Shown here piece after piece: positions 7,049 to 17,003 of a DNA stretch of 64,000 nt. A model generated the notes under the pieces. That model was not told where the DNA came from, ran no database searches, and was given only the letters and a program-made list of their open reading frames with translations. The position numbers and the translations under genes are program-made. Position 1 is the first letter of the stretch. Every line of letters begins with the position of its first letter. This DNA is from Bacillus sp. IITD106 (GTDB lineage: Bacteria; Bacillota; Bacilli; Bacillales; Bacillaceae_C), in assembly GCF_019459225.1 (NCBI RefSeq), contig NZ_JAIAZY010000002.1:1-64000 (forward strand), given 5' to 3'.

Positions 7049-7838
7049 TAAAAAACGCTTTTTTCCCCAAAGATTCTACAAGCCCCGGGGCTAACGTATG
7101 TAAGGTCGCTGTCCAATTCATCCAGCGCGGCATGTTGATTTCACGATGATTGGTCAGCATAATGCGGACTATGTTGCTCGCAACCTTTTCAGGATTTAGG
7201 ACAAATTGACCAAGGTTTTTAAGATATGATCCCTCGGGGTCGGCTTTTTGAAAAAAGTCCGTATGAATGGGTCCGGGATTAACAGCCGTTACAAATACAC
7301 CGTACTGAGATAGTTCCATTCGCAAGCTGTTGGAAAAACCAAGTACTGCATGTTTCGTCGCCGCATATGCACTTGATTTAGGAGTGGCAAGTTTTCCTGC
7401 TTGGGAGGCAATATTTATAATGTGACCGGCTTTTCGTTTACACATATGTGGGAGAACTTCCCTTGTACATGCAATTAAACCGATTACGTTAACAGCAAAC
7501 ATGCCTTCTAAATCAGTAAGATTCATGTCCATTGCGTTGGAAAAAATTCCGTAGCCGGCATTATTCACTAAAACGTCAATTTCCCCTTCTGTTTCATATA
7601 TACGTTTGAATACTTCGGATATTTGATCCGGCTTGGAGACATCGAGCGCCAAGCCCACGCATTTCACTCCATACTGGTCGTGAATCCGTTCTGATAGATG
7701 ATTAAGCTTTTCGATGTTGCGGGCAAGTAAGATTAAATTAGCTCCATTTTGCGCACACAAATAAGCAATTTGTTCCCCAAGCCCACCGGAAGCTCCTGTT
7801 ATGACGACTGTTTTCCCTCTAATGCGCTCATTTTTCAT
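7041..7838 (-). CDS. yqjQ: Short-chain dehydrogenase/reductase YqjQ
   Basis: A 265-residue Rossmann-fold oxidoreductase. Seen: the cofactor motif TGASGGLG near residue 14, NNAGYG, the catalytic serine region INIASQAGK, and YAATK (Tyr and Lys of the active site). The pattern places it in the SDR family, DltE-like group; substrate unknown. It starts four bases inside the yqjP reading frame (ATGA overlap), the same gene pair as in B. subtilis. Confidence 0.9.
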   Translation of the reverse strand: MKNERIRGKTVVITGASGGLGEQIAYLCAQNGANLILLARNIEKLNHLSERIHDQYGVKCVGLALDVSKPDQISEVFKRIYETEGEIDVLVNNAGYGIFSNAMDMNLTDLEGMFAVNVIGLIACTREVLPHMCKRKAGHIINIASQAGKLATPKSSAYAATKHAVLGFSNSLRMELSQYGVFVTAVNPGPIHTDFFQKADPEGSYLKNLGQFVLNPEKVASNIVRIMLTNHREINMPRWMNWTATLHTLAPGLVESLGKKAFFKK

Positions 7839-8812
7839 CGTGGCACACCATCAATTGCAGAAAAAAATGCAATACCTTCATCATCCACTTGCTTCTTAAT
7901 CAGACCAAGTGAGATTAAATAATCTAACTGGGCCGTTGATTCAGATAACGTTAATCCAAGTTCCTTTTGATACACAGCAGGAAAAAGTTCTTTCGTAATC
8001 GAATAAGTAGTCAATTGACGGTTTTTCAATAATTCAAGTACCTGTAAAGCCCGTTCATGCTGGCGCTGTAAACGGCGTTTAACGAGTTCATGAACTCTCG
8101 GTATATCTGCCCCATGCCCTGTATAAGCAACACTAACATCCAACTCTAGAAGCTTTTCCAGCGATTCATTATATTGTAGCTGTGGCTTTGGCCGCTCGGA
8201 AGATGGTTCTAATGCTGGTTCAAGAAACGGATTGGATGAGATTGTCGCAAGTAAATGATCTCCTGCAAGCATAACACCATCGTTTTCTCGGAAAAACGAC
8301 AAATGGCTCTGGGCATGCCCAGGCGTTTCAAGAACCGACCATTTTTCTAAACCAGGGATTTTATCCCCTTCCGCTATTTCTTTCGCAAGCGGGCCTGTAC
8401 TAGAATATTGAAGAGGAGACTTTAACATATGTAACATTTTCTCCACATCCCCTCTCAAGCCAAATTCCTTAAATAACCGTCTATAAAAATCATCATGTGC
8501 GGCGAAAAAAATGGAATCTTCTTCAATCCACGGGCGTACATATTTATGTCCGTAAATTGGCACTTCAGGCAGCCATTCTAAAAAACCGACATGATCGGGG
8601 TGATGATGAGTGAGTACAACCTGTTCAATGTCTTCGGGCGTCAAACCGTGCTGGGCCAATTGAAAGGTAAAAGTCTCCCAAGCAGCCTCGGTTTTCACTC
8701 CGGCATCGATGAGTGTTACGGCATTCCCTTTTACAACATACACATTCACATCGCCAACGGCAAATGGAGTTGGCAATTCAAGTTTTATAATTTTTTCTTC
8801 AAAACTAACCAT
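7835..8812 (-). CDS. yqjP: Metallo-beta-lactamase-fold hydrolase YqjP
   Basis: A 325-residue protein with an N-terminal MBL domain. The metal motif LTHHHPDHVGF (HxHxDH) is present, with further ligands in GHAQSH and AGDHLL. The C-terminal part (from about residue 240) is helical, resembling the LACTB2-like winged-helix extension. Substrate unknown. First gene of the yqjP-yqjQ operon; GAGGGA precedes the ATG. The region upstream (8813-8913) is followed by the promoter of the divergent proI T-box. Confidence 0.88.
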   Translation of the reverse strand: MVSFEEKIIKLELPTPFAVGDVNVYVVKGNAVTLIDAGVKTEAAWETFTFQLAQHGLTPEDIEQVVLTHHHPDHVGFLEWLPEVPIYGHKYVRPWIEEDSIFFAAHDDFYRRLFKEFGLRGDVEKMLHMLKSPLQYSSTGPLAKEIAEGDKIPGLEKWSVLETPGHAQSHLSFFRENDGVMLAGDHLLATISSNPFLEPALEPSSERPKPQLQYNESLEKLLELDVSVAYTGHGADIPRVHELVKRRLQRQHERALQVLELLKNRQLTTYSITKELFPAVYQKELGLTLSESTAQLDYLISLGLIKKQVDDEGIAFFSAIDGVPR

Positions 8813-8913
8813 TCTAATCCCTCAACTTAAAAAGTAAGTAATTACAGTGTATCGATTAATGGCAAAAATGTCATTATATTCATATCGTACTCAGAGTATT
8901 GAAAATATTTTTC

Positions 8914-8942
8914 TTGACAATTATGTATTCGATAATCATAAT
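8914..8942 (+). promoter_or_regulatory. Promoter of the proI T-box leader
   Basis: TTGACA (8914-8919), 17-base spacer, CATAAT (8937-8942): a near-consensus sigma-A promoter placed just before the T-box leader. Confidence 0.75.
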
Positions 8943-8954
8943 CATATATAATAT

Positions 8955-9247
8955 TTTTCTAAAAAAAATTGAGTAGATGCTTGGCAATTCAGCCAAGACG
9001 CGTTAATTGAATCGCGATGAACCTGGATTAGTAAAACTGAAATGATGCAAGAGATTGGAGTCCAAAGGCTGGAAGACTCCGACATCCCCTTTTGGTTTGA
9101 ACCTGCCAGGCGAGCTGTCAGAAAAACTGACCGTACTCCCGCGTTAAGGGCTAAAGATGATTGCCGCAACTAAAGGGCAATCAATGAAGGTGGTACCACG
9201 GAAGCTATTCCCTTTCGTCCTTTTTACAGGATGAGAGGGTTTTTTTA
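8955..9247 (+). promoter_or_regulatory. Proline-responsive T-box riboswitch upstream of proI
   Basis: The T-box sequence AGGTGGTACCACGG (9188-9201) is intact; its UGGU would pair with the acceptor end of an uncharged tRNA with discriminator A. The specifier region reads GAACCTG, giving CCT (9102-9104), a proline codon. The terminator hairpin CCCTTTCGTCCT / AGGATGAGAGGG (about 9210-9239) ends in seven Ts before the coding region. Family knowledge: uncharged tRNA stabilises the antiterminator. This fits the downstream proline-synthesis gene. Confidence 0.92.
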
Positions 9248-9323
9248 TGAGGTTTTGTTTACCATATTGTTATTACCATTTTCCTACCGGTTGGAGCGGA
9301 CAAAATAAAAGGAGGGCAATTTA

Positions 9324-10148
9324 ATGAAGATATCATTTATTGGGGCTGGCTCTATTGCAGAAGCAATGATTGAAGGGCTAATCGCAAAAAACATATGCAA
9401 TCGAGAAGACATCTTCATAACGAATCGAAGTAATAAATTAAAAATGGCAGAACTTAAAGAAAAGTACAGAATTTGCACCACTTATGATATGAATAAGCTT
9501 GTCCGTGATGTAGACATTATTATTTTTGCGGTAAAGCCAAAAGATGCTAGCGAAGCGTTGGAAAGAATCAGTCCATTTATCAGCGAAAATTCTTTCCTTG
9601 TTTCTGTTATGGCCGGGATTTCCATTGAGTTTATTACGGATAAGTTAAATTCCACGTGTGCTATTGCAAGAGCAATGCCAAATACGTCTGCAAGCGTCGG
9701 CAAATCTGCAACTGCCATTACCTTTAACCCTTTTGTTTCAAATCGTCAAAAAGAGTCGGCACTTTCTATTTTTTCTGCGATTGGAATTACAGAAGAAGTA
9801 GAAGAAAGTCAGATGGATGCCATTACCGCACTTTCAGGAAGCGGCCCCGCATATTTTTATTATTTTGTGGAAGCGATGGAACGTGCTGCAGAACAATTTG
9901 GCTTGGAAAAAGACACTTCTAATAAACTTATTATCCAAACATTATTAGGCGCGGCCGAGATGCTCTCAGTATCGGGGAAAAAAGCGGAAGAGCTAAGGCG
10001 TGAAGTGACAAGTCCTGGAGGAACAACGGAAGCGGGGATTACGGTTCTCCAACAAGCAGAAATGCAGAAAGCGTTCATTGAATGTATTCATGCTGCCGCA
10101 CGACAATCAAAACAATTGGGGATGATGTACGAATCCAATATCACTTGA
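9324..10148 (+). CDS. proI: Pyrroline-5-carboxylate reductase
   Basis: A 274-residue enzyme that reduces pyrroline-5-carboxylate to proline with NAD(P)H. The N-terminal Rossmann motif ISFIGAGSIAEAMIEGL is present; the C-terminal domain has SGSGPAYFYYFVEAM and REVTSPGGTTEAGI, hallmarks of ProC/ProI enzymes. Length is normal. The start has AAAAGGAGGG. It is under the proline T-box (8955-9247), consistent with a biosynthetic role. In B. subtilis proI also lies next to yqjO/yqjM genes, which supports the name proI over proC, proG or proH. Confidence 0.93.
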   Translation: MKISFIGAGSIAEAMIEGLIAKNICNREDIFITNRSNKLKMAELKEKYRICTTYDMNKLVRDVDIIIFAVKPKDASEALERISPFISENSFLVSVMAGISIEFITDKLNSTCAIARAMPNTSASVGKSATAITFNPFVSNRQKESALSIFSAIGITEEVEESQMDAITALSGSGPAYFYYFVEAMERAAEQFGLEKDTSNKLIIQTLLGAAEMLSVSGKKAEELRREVTSPGGTTEAGITVLQQAEMQKAFIECIHAAARQSKQLGMMYESNIT

Positions 10149-10222
10149 TTAAAAGCCTCACAAATGCAAAAAATACCTTCATCTTGCTATAATAGAGCGA
10201 AAGCAAAATAGGAGGCAAAAAA

Positions 10223-11245
10223 ATGTCTGTAAAACTGTTTACACCTTTTACGGTTAAAAATATTACAATAAAAAACCGGATTGTCATGTCGCCAATGTGC
10301 ATGTATTCCTGTTTTAATGAAGATGGTATGGTTGGCGATTGGCACTATACTCATTATACAAGCCGTGCTGTTGGGCAAGTCGGATTAATAATTGTTGAGG
10401 CAACAGCTGTTACACCGCAAGGACGAATTAGCCCTCATGATTTAGGAATTTGGAGTGACGACCATATTGAAGGACTCACGAAGCTTACTAAAATGATTGA
10501 AGCTCATGGTGCTGTCAGTGGGATTCAAATTGCTCATGCAGGCCGAAAAGCAGTGCTTGATGGAGAAATTCTTGCACCGAGTGCCATTCCTTTTAATGAA
10601 AACATGAAAACACCAAAGGAAATGAGCATAGATGAAATAAATGAGACGATTGCAGCATTCGGAAAAGCTGCGGAGAGAGCAAAAAAAGCAGGGTTTAAAG
10701 TAATCGAAATTCATGGTGCACACGGATATCTTATCAATGAATTCCTCTCCCCGCTTACAAATAAGCGCAGCGATGAGTACGGAGGCAGCCTAGAAAATCG
10801 TTATCGCTTCTTAAGTCACATTATCGAGGAAGTGAAATCTGTTTGGGAAGGTCCCTTATTCGTTCGTGTTTCAGCGAATGATTACAGCGAAGGAGGACTA
10901 ACACCGGACGACTATGTCACGATAGCACGATGGATGAAAGAACAAGAGATTGACTTAGTAGATGTTAGTTCAGGTGCTGTAGTTCCTGCAAATATCCACG
11001 CATTTCCAGGCTACCAAGTTCCATTTGCGGATCAAATTAAAAAAGAAGCAAATATCCCAACTGGTGCAGTAGGATTGATTACAAATGGAACTCAAGCGGA
11101 GGAAATTTTGCAAAACGAACGAGCCGACTTAGTTTTTATTGCCCGCGCACTTTTACGTGACCCTTACTGGCCGCGAACAGCAGCAAAAGAACTAAAATAT
11201 GAATTAGAAGCTCCTGAACAATACAAAAGAGGTTGGATGATTTAA
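10223..11245 (+). CDS. namA: NADPH dehydrogenase (old yellow enzyme) NamA/YqjM
   Basis: A 340-residue FMN-dependent ene-reductase, very similar to B. subtilis YqjM. Seen: [13 protein letters not shown] with the redox-tuning cysteine, the substrate-binding [14 protein letters not shown] (two histidines), NRYRFL, and the phosphate-binding region near GLITNG. The family reduces activated C=C bonds and helps in oxidative or electrophile stress. AGGAGG lies before the ATG. A TATAAT-like box about 35 bases upstream suggests its own promoter. It converges on rnz, with a 4-base overlap of the ends. Confidence 0.93.
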   Translation: MSVKLFTPFTVKNITIKNRIVMSPMCMYSCFNEDGMVGDWHYTHYTSRAVGQVGLIIVEATAVTPQGRISPHDLGIWSDDHIEGLTKLTKMIEAHGAVSGIQIAHAGRKAVLDGEILAPSAIPFNENMKTPKEMSIDEINETIAAFGKAAERAKKAGFKVIEIHGAHGYLINEFLSPLTNKRSDEYGGSLENRYRFLSHIIEEVKSVWEGPLFVRVSANDYSEGGLTPDDYVTIARWMKEQEIDLVDVSSGAVVPANIHAFPGYQVPFADQIKKEANIPTGAVGLITNGTQAEEILQNERADLVFIARALLRDPYWPRTAAKELKYELEAPEQYKRGWMI

Positions 11246-12171
11246 TTTTTATGCGGGGCGATCGACAGTTCTAGAAAATCATATGCCATTTTCGTGTTAG
11301 GAAAAATAGCCTTTGCTTCTTCTGTAAGCCGATTCCAATTTTCCTTAAGATAACGTGAACTAATATGATTTAAATATAGGGTATTTGCTTGTGCATTTAA
11401 GGCGATTCTCGCTGCTTGGACGGTTGTTGAATGAAAATAATCTCTAGCCATCTCTTCACTGTCGGCGGAAAAAGTGGCTTCATGGACTACTACATCTGCT
11501 CTTGACGCTAGAATGAGTGCATTTTCGCAAGGGCGTGTGTCTCCAAGAATGGAAACAACCCTCCCTATTAGGTCAGGTCCCAAATAATCGTTTCCATTTA
11601 TCACTCTTCCGTCTTCGAGAGCAATTATTTCGCCTTTCTTGAGGCGCTTATAAATTGGTCCGGGCAATATGCCTTCAGAACGAAGACGCTCAGCATCAAG
11701 CGTACCTTTTTTGTCTTTTTCCGTTATTCGGAATCCGAAGCTAGCAATTCCATGATCGAGCAATAAAGTCTCAACGATAAACTGCTCATCTTCGAAAATA
11801 ACCCCTTCTTCCATCTCAATGATGGTTAAAGGATATTTTAAATGGGTTTGACTTATTTTGAGCGAAACGTCGACATATTCACGAATGCCTTTCGGTCCAT
11901 AGATCGTAAGTTCTGTTTCTCCACCTTGGAAAGAACGGCTTCCTAGTAATCCCGGCAAGCCAAATATATGATCTCCATGTAGATGAGTAATAAAAATTTT
12001 TTCGATTTTTCTAGGTTTTAATGAAGTATGTAAAATTTGGTGTTGGGTCGCTTCACCACAATCAAAAAGCCAGATAGAATTTCGCTCTTCTAATAACATT
12101 AATGCCAAAGAAGAGACATTTCTAGGCTTTGCCGGTACTCCCGCGCCTGTTCCGAGAAAGAGTAATCTCAT
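11242..12171 (-). CDS. rnz: Ribonuclease Z
   Basis: A 309-residue tRNA 3'-processing endonuclease of the MBL superfamily. The zinc motif [13 protein letters not shown] (HxHxDH) is complete; [12 protein letters not shown] and VHEATF carry further ligands; the GP-rich exosite arm ([15 protein letters not shown]) is present, typical of true RNase Z. Length is the same as B. subtilis Rnz. Monocistronic, divergent from zwf, as in B. subtilis (rnz-zwf). Confidence 0.94.
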   Translation of the reverse strand: MRLLFLGTGAGVPAKPRNVSSLALMLLEERNSIWLFDCGEATQHQILHTSLKPRKIEKIFITHLHGDHIFGLPGLLGSRSFQGGETELTIYGPKGIREYVDVSLKISQTHLKYPLTIIEMEEGVIFEDEQFIVETLLLDHGIASFGFRITEKDKKGTLDAERLRSEGILPGPIYKRLKKGEIIALEDGRVINGNDYLGPDLIGRVVSILGDTRPCENALILASRADVVVHEATFSADSEEMARDYFHSTTVQAARIALNAQANTLYLNHISSRYLKENWNRLTEEAKAIFPNTKMAYDFLELSIAPHKN

Positions 12172-12329
12172 ATTAACCCTCCATATAAATAATACTTATT
12201 TTACCATAATTACGAGAAGCTATTGTAAAATAGATACTTGACTAATCGTCATTTATCAGAATAATTGGTAAGATAGGTGTATAATTAATCCATTGGAAAA
12301 GTTTACGAAGGAAAAGAGAGGTTTTCATA

Positions 12330-13829
12330 ATGATTCAATCTGAAACACCCGCATCGCTTATAATGATTTTCGGAGCAACTGGAGATTTAGCCAAAAGGAA
12401 GCTATATCCTTCCCTATTTCACCTTTTTAGAAAAGGGAAATTAGCGGAGCATTTTGCGGTCATTGGTGTAGCAAGACGCCCATGGTCCGATGAAGTCTTG
12501 AGAGAACATGTAAGAGACTCTGTCTTAACATCGATAAAAGATGCGGAGAATATCGAAGAATTTGTTTCTCATTTTTATTATAAACCTCATGATGTCAGCG
12601 ACTCACAATCATACATACAGTTAAAGGCACTCGCTAATGAACTCGACAAAAAATATTGTCTAGAAGGTAACAGAGTCTTTTATCTTGCTATGGCTCCGGA
12701 ATTTTTTGGCACGATTGCTGAGCATTTAAAAACTGACGGATTAACGGATACGAAAGGCTTTCATAGGCTCGTTATAGAAAAACCATTTGGGCACGACCTT
12801 GAATCTGCCATTGAATTAAATAAAAGAATTCGAAACGTATTTTCTGAAAACGATATTTATCGAATTGATCATTACCTCGGAAAAGAAATGGTTCAAAATA
12901 TTGAAGTGATCCGCTTTGCGAATGCAATTTTTGAACCTTTATGGAATAATCGCTTCATCTCGAATATCCAAATTACTTCTAGTGAAATGTTAGGTGTAGA
13001 AGAACGCGGCGGGTATTACGAAACGAGTGGTGCTCTGCGCGATATGGTGCAAAACCATATGCTGCAAATGGTAGCCCTTCTTGCGATGGAACCGCCGATT
13101 CGCCTTACACCGAAAGAAATTCGCAGCGAAAAAGTAAAAGTGCTTGGTGCGCTTCGCTCTATTGAACACGATGAAATCCCGCAATATTTCGTAAGGGGTC
13201 AATACGGTCCTGGAGAGATTAACGGAGAAAAAGTAATTGGGTATCGCGAGGAGCAAAATGTAAATAACGAATCGAATACCGATACTTACGTAGCCGGGAA
13301 GTTAATGATTGATAATTTCCGTTGGGCTGGTGTTCCATTTTATATTCGTACTGGCAAAAGAATGACGGCAAAATCAACGAAGATTGTAATTCAATTTAAA
13401 GATATCCCAATGAATCTTTATTACAAGTCAGAAAAGAATTTAGATCCGAATCTTCTCGTCATTCATATACAACCAGAAGAAGGAATCACCCTGCATTTAA
13501 ATGCGAAGGACACAGGACAAATGATGGAAACAACACCAGTAAAGCTTAACTTTTCAAATAATCATGCTCCGGGTCTTAATACTCCTGAAGCGTATGAAAA
13601 ACTTTTATTTGATTGCCTCAGGGGTGACGCAACAAACTTCACACACTGGGATGAAGTTGCGCTTTCCTGGAGCTTTGTAGACAAAATCAGCCATTATTGG
13701 GAAAGTGAAAAAGCGAGCTTTCCTAATTATCATGCAGGTACTATGGGTCCAAAGGCAGCTGATGAATTGCTTGAAAAAGACGGATTTTCTTGGTGGCCTG
13801 TTACTGACCTTGATGTTGACAATTGCTAG
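12330..13829 (+). CDS. zwf: Glucose-6-phosphate 1-dehydrogenase
   Basis: A 499-residue enzyme of the oxidative pentose phosphate pathway (glucose-6-phosphate to 6-phosphogluconolactone, NADP-linked). Seen: the nucleotide motif IFGATGDLAKRKL, the substrate signature RIDHYLGKE with catalytic histidines and lysine, and VIEKPFGHDL. AAAGAGAGG precedes the ATG. In B. subtilis a 6-phosphogluconate dehydrogenase gene (gndA) lies nearby, but none is seen in this window. A hairpin terminator follows at 13878-13916. Confidence 0.96.
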   Translation: MIQSETPASLIMIFGATGDLAKRKLYPSLFHLFRKGKLAEHFAVIGVARRPWSDEVLREHVRDSVLTSIKDAENIEEFVSHFYYKPHDVSDSQSYIQLKALANELDKKYCLEGNRVFYLAMAPEFFGTIAEHLKTDGLTDTKGFHRLVIEKPFGHDLESAIELNKRIRNVFSENDIYRIDHYLGKEMVQNIEVIRFANAIFEPLWNNRFISNIQITSSEMLGVEERGGYYETSGALRDMVQNHMLQMVALLAMEPPIRLTPKEIRSEKVKVLGALRSIEHDEIPQYFVRGQYGPGEINGEKVIGYREEQNVNNESNTDTYVAGKLMIDNFRWAGVPFYIRTGKRMTAKSTKIVIQFKDIPMNLYYKSEKNLDPNLLVIHIQPEEGITLHLNAKDTGQMMETTPVKLNFSNNHAPGLNTPEAYEKLLFDCLRGDATNFTHWDEVALSWSFVDKISHYWESEKASFPNYHAGTMGPKAADELLEKDGFSWWPVTDLDVDNC

Positions 13830-13877
13830 AACAAATGCGCAAGGCGCCTGGAGCTAGGCAATAAACGAAAACTTTTA

Positions 13878-13916
13878 GGCTGTTCAAAAACAGGGAAACC
13901 TGTTGAGCAGCCTTTT
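13878..13916 (+). terminator. Terminator after zwf
   Basis: Stem GGCTG...AACAGG / CCTGTT...GCAGCC with a GAAA loop, then TTTTCTC. It lies just after a short copy of the GCGC repeat family (13841-13858). Confidence 0.7.
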
Positions 13917-14032
13917 CTCTCGCGTATTTCCAGTACAGATTACCTATAATAACTGCTATACTCAATATAGATACATAGATTATTTTAACAAACAAACAAC
14001 ATTGAGAATATATTACCGCGGAGGTGTTTGCC

Positions 14033-14476
14033 GTGAAAAGCCCCAATGTGGATGATTATTTACAAAAGGGAATGTACGGGGTAAAAGAAATTAAGCCGGA
14101 CGAACGACGGAAATTTCTAGGGACGATTAGAGAAAGAATAGTCGTCGCACTTACGAAAAGCCAAGTGATGGAAAAAGGAGTATATCCTGAAGTTATCCAA
14201 TTAATGAAAGAACATCCGAAAGCAATATTGCTTCTAAACGGTGATTTAGACTACTCGTATTTATCTGACTACATCCATAATGCTAGAAAGAATCATGTTC
14301 AATTTTCAATCGTTGCGAATAAAAATCATGATACAAGTATCGGTCTCGTACTGACATACGATCACGCCATTGACAAGGAAGAAATATATATTCAGAAAAA
14401 GAAAGAAAAAACTGTAACCATTTCCAAGAAAAAAAAGAAGCCCTTATCCAGCTTACTTAATTTTCTTAAGAAATAA
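14033..14476 (+). CDS. YueI family protein (DUF1694)
   Basis: A 147-residue protein with the YueI pattern: VDDYLQKGMYG near the N-terminus, RRKFLGTIRERIVVALTKSQV, and LLLNGDLDYSYLSDYI. The C-terminus is a lysine-rich tail. The function of YueI is unknown; the fold may resemble ribosomal L7Ae-like proteins, which is inference. GTG at 14033 is preferred, with GGAGG eight bases upstream; the frame start nine bases earlier overlaps that site. Confidence 0.8.
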   Translation: MKSPNVDDYLQKGMYGVKEIKPDERRKFLGTIRERIVVALTKSQVMEKGVYPEVIQLMKEHPKAILLLNGDLDYSYLSDYIHNARKNHVQFSIVANKNHDTSIGLVLTYDHAIDKEEIYIQKKKEKTVTISKKKKKPLSSLLNFLKK

Positions 14477-14477
14477 T

Positions 14478-15692
14478 TCACAGTTTCTTATAATTCTTTC
14501 CCTTTTGAAGATCGCTTCCTTTTTGAAGGATAGTTGTACCGTATTTACTCTTTATTTTATCAATAGCATTATAAAGCGGCTCTTTTTGGGCTGCTTTTTC
14601 ATATGAAAATAAATCTAGCTGCTCAAAAGCATTGTCATCATCTATTAAATCTTGACCCGTTATCCCTAATAATCTAACTGGATCCCCTTTCCAATTAAGT
14701 AAAAATAATTTTTTAGCCGCTTGAAAAATATCCTCAGCTTCTACAATCGGGTTGATGATTTTTTTCCCTCTTGAGATCGTCTTTCTATCATTATAGCGAA
14801 TCGTTATTGCGATATTTTTCGTTACATAACCTTTTTTCTTTAATCGACTTGATACACTTTCCGATAAGGATTCGAGAATTTCTAATAACTTGGATTGATT
14901 TGTAATATCCTTTGGCAATGTAACGGAATTTCCAACACTTTTATTTTCGGCAGCAGCATCTGGATCAACAGGCCTGGAATCGATTCCATTTGCCCGCTCT
15001 TTTAATTGGAGACCCCGAATTCCAAAATGTGCCTTTAACTGCAAATCGCTTGCCTTAGCTAAGTCTCCAATTGTATGAATGTGCAGCGTTGTAAGCTTTG
15101 CAGCAGTCTTTTCTCCAATACCGTGCATTTCAACTGTAGGAAGTGGCCATATGACATCAACAATATCTCTTTTCCTTAAAACCGTAATACCAAGTGGTTT
15201 TTTCATATCCGACGCCATTTTAGCAAGAAATTTATTCGGAGCAATCCCTATGCTGCACGGCAAATCGAGTTGATTAAGGAGACTTTGTTGGATTGCCTTT
15301 GCTATTTCAATAGGCGTTCCCAGTTCAAAGCTTTCTGAAATATCAACATATCCTTCATCTATCGAAACGGGCTCTACTAAATCCGAATAATGCCTCAATA
15401 TGTCAAACATTGCTTGTGAAGCATTGCGATATCGATCGAAATTAGGTCTCCTTATTATTAAAGTAGGACAGAGTTTTTTCGCTTCCCAAACGGGCATCGT
15501 AGTTTTCACACCGTATTTACGCGCTTCATAGCTGCATGTAACAACAATTCCTTTTCGCGCCTCTTCATCCCCTGCTATTGCAAGGGGTTTGCCTTTCAAT
15601 GAAGTGTCATATGCCATCTCCACAGAAGCAAAAAAACTATTCATATCAACGTGTAGTATGACACGACCTTTTTTAGGGTAGAAAGCTTTCAT
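14478..15692 (-). CDS. polYA: DNA polymerase IV (PolYA)
   Basis: A 404-residue Y-family translesion polymerase. Catalytic motifs: ILHVDMNSFFASVE (Asp plus steric-gate Phe) and PVSIDEGYVDIS (Asp-Glu). A helix-hairpin-helix thumb region follows (MHGIGEKTAAKL). NAFEQLDLFSYEK near the end holds the QLDLF beta-clamp motif. The ATG at 15692 is used because AAAGGTG lies just before it. It matches B. subtilis YqjH (about 414 residues) and its place in the yqj region. No LexA box was found near its start. Confidence 0.93.
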   Translation of the reverse strand: MKAFYPKKGRVILHVDMNSFFASVEMAYDTSLKGKPLAIAGDEEARKGIVVTCSYEARKYGVKTTMPVWEAKKLCPTLIIRRPNFDRYRNASQAMFDILRHYSDLVEPVSIDEGYVDISESFELGTPIEIAKAIQQSLLNQLDLPCSIGIAPNKFLAKMASDMKKPLGITVLRKRDIVDVIWPLPTVEMHGIGEKTAAKLTTLHIHTIGDLAKASDLQLKAHFGIRGLQLKERANGIDSRPVDPDAAAENKSVGNSVTLPKDITNQSKLLEILESLSESVSSRLKKKGYVTKNIAITIRYNDRKTISRGKKIINPIVEAEDIFQAAKKLFLLNWKGDPVRLLGITGQDLIDDDNAFEQLDLFSYEKAAQKEPLYNAIDKIKSKYGTTILQKGSDLQKGKNYKKL

Positions 15693-15957
15693 TTCAATCA
15701 CCTTTAATTGCTTCATTAGATATTCCTATGAACATAAAATACCACAGTATGATGAACCATGGTAGGATAAAAAGTATTCAATATGGTCTTTTTAAATGAA
15801 GTTGTCCAATTAATAAATCAGCAATTATATTTGTATGTAAACATTCTTTCTTAAAATGAGATTGGAATTCACTGCCATGGGATTGCTCCCATCAATTGCT
15901 TGTAAAAATGGCAGCATTTTTCTAGTATAATCTTTCTTATGGAAGGAGTGATTACAT

Positions 15958-16812
15958 TTGAACTATCTATTTTATGCTGCATTCGCTATACTTCTTTTTT
16001 ATTGCTTAAAAAAAGCCTATAACAACACGAAGGATATCGTGATAAATAATATAAACATCAACCAAGATAAAACCAGCGGAAAAATAAATCCAACATTAAC
16101 GATCCTTCAACTTTCCGATTTACATCTTGAAAATATTTCTGTTTCCCCTGCCGAACTTTATGAAAAGCTAAAAGATAAGCCTATTGATTTAATTGCACTA
16201 ACTGGGGATTTCCTTGATCGCACACGGACCATTCCAAAGCTTGTCCCATATTTGGAAGTCTTGAACAAATTAAACGCGAAATATGGAATATATGCCGTCC
16301 TGGGAAACCACGATTATGTTTTACAAGATCAAAACTTACAAACATTAATCAAGACACTCGAGCAAAATAACTGTAAAGTCATGCTAAACGAAAATGAGCA
16401 AATTTTTGTCCTCGGCAGGCCAGTCAATATTATTGGAATCGATGATTTTAGTACAAAAAGAAGCAACCTAGAATCTTCATACGAGGGAATTAAGCAAGGG
16501 ACTAACCTTGTATTAACCCATGATCCTAATATCGTTTTGCACATGGAAAAATATCATTTTGATTATTTGCTTGCTGGGCATTTCCATGGAGGTCAAATCT
16601 GCTACCCTAAAGCGTATCACCTTGCTAAAATGGGTAAGCTTCCAAAAATGAATATTATTAAAGGGCTCCATATGCATGATGGAAAACCTTTCTATATCAA
16701 TGAAGGGCTTGGTCAAACCGGTGTTAATATTCGGATTGGAAGCCGTCCTGAAATCACCATTCATGAATTATCATTGGCTGCTAGTATGGCTAATCCAGCT
16801 ACTGCTATCTAA
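15958..16812 (+). CDS. Membrane-anchored metallophosphoesterase
   Basis: A 284-residue calcineurin-like phosphoesterase. All metal motifs are present: LSDLHLE (DxH), LTGDFLDR (GD), LGNHDYV (GNHD), LTHDPN and AGHFHGGQ (GHxH). Residues 2-18 are a single hydrophobic segment, so the protein is probably anchored with its catalytic domain at the membrane. The pattern resembles the YkuE/YaeI group acting on lipid phosphates, but the substrate is not known. TTG at 15958 has GGAAGGAGTG upstream. TATAAT at 15926-15931 may be its -10 box. Terminator at 16818-16844. Confidence 0.85.
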   Translation: MNYLFYAAFAILLFYCLKKAYNNTKDIVINNININQDKTSGKINPTLTILQLSDLHLENISVSPAELYEKLKDKPIDLIALTGDFLDRTRTIPKLVPYLEVLNKLNAKYGIYAVLGNHDYVLQDQNLQTLIKTLEQNNCKVMLNENEQIFVLGRPVNIIGIDDFSTKRSNLESSYEGIKQGTNLVLTHDPNIVLHMEKYHFDYLLAGHFHGGQICYPKAYHLAKMGKLPKMNIIKGLHMHDGKPFYINEGLGQTGVNIRIGSRPEITIHELSLAASMANPATAI

Positions 16813-16817
16813 GGGAA

Positions 16818-16844
16818 AAAGCTGTTTATAGTAACAGCTTTTTT
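16818..16844 (+). terminator. Terminator after the metallophosphoesterase gene
   Basis: Stem AAAGCTGTT / AACAGCTTT, short loop, then TTTTTA. Confidence 0.8.
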
Positions 16845-16941
16845 ATTATGGCATGAAAAGCTATTGTATAGAATCCCTGTACAACTTTAAAATGTATTTT
16901 TGAACATAGGTCTGTAAGATGTAATTCTTGCGAAAAATGAA

Positions 16942-16983
16942 TAAAAAAAAGATAGATAAACAGGGATTCTCCTCTGTTTATCT
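16942..16983 (-). terminator. Terminator of the cheW-like gene
   Basis: Stem AGATAAACAG / CTGTTTATCT (10 bp); on the minus strand it is followed by a long U run (plus-strand A tract at 16943-16950). Confidence 0.8.
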
Positions 16984-17003
16984 ACGTCTTTTCTCGATTA
17001 ATT

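Noticed and set aside
12238-12285. Sigma-A promoter of zwf
   Set aside because: A TATAAT is present (12280-12285), but no -35 element lies at proper spacing, so I did not annotate it.
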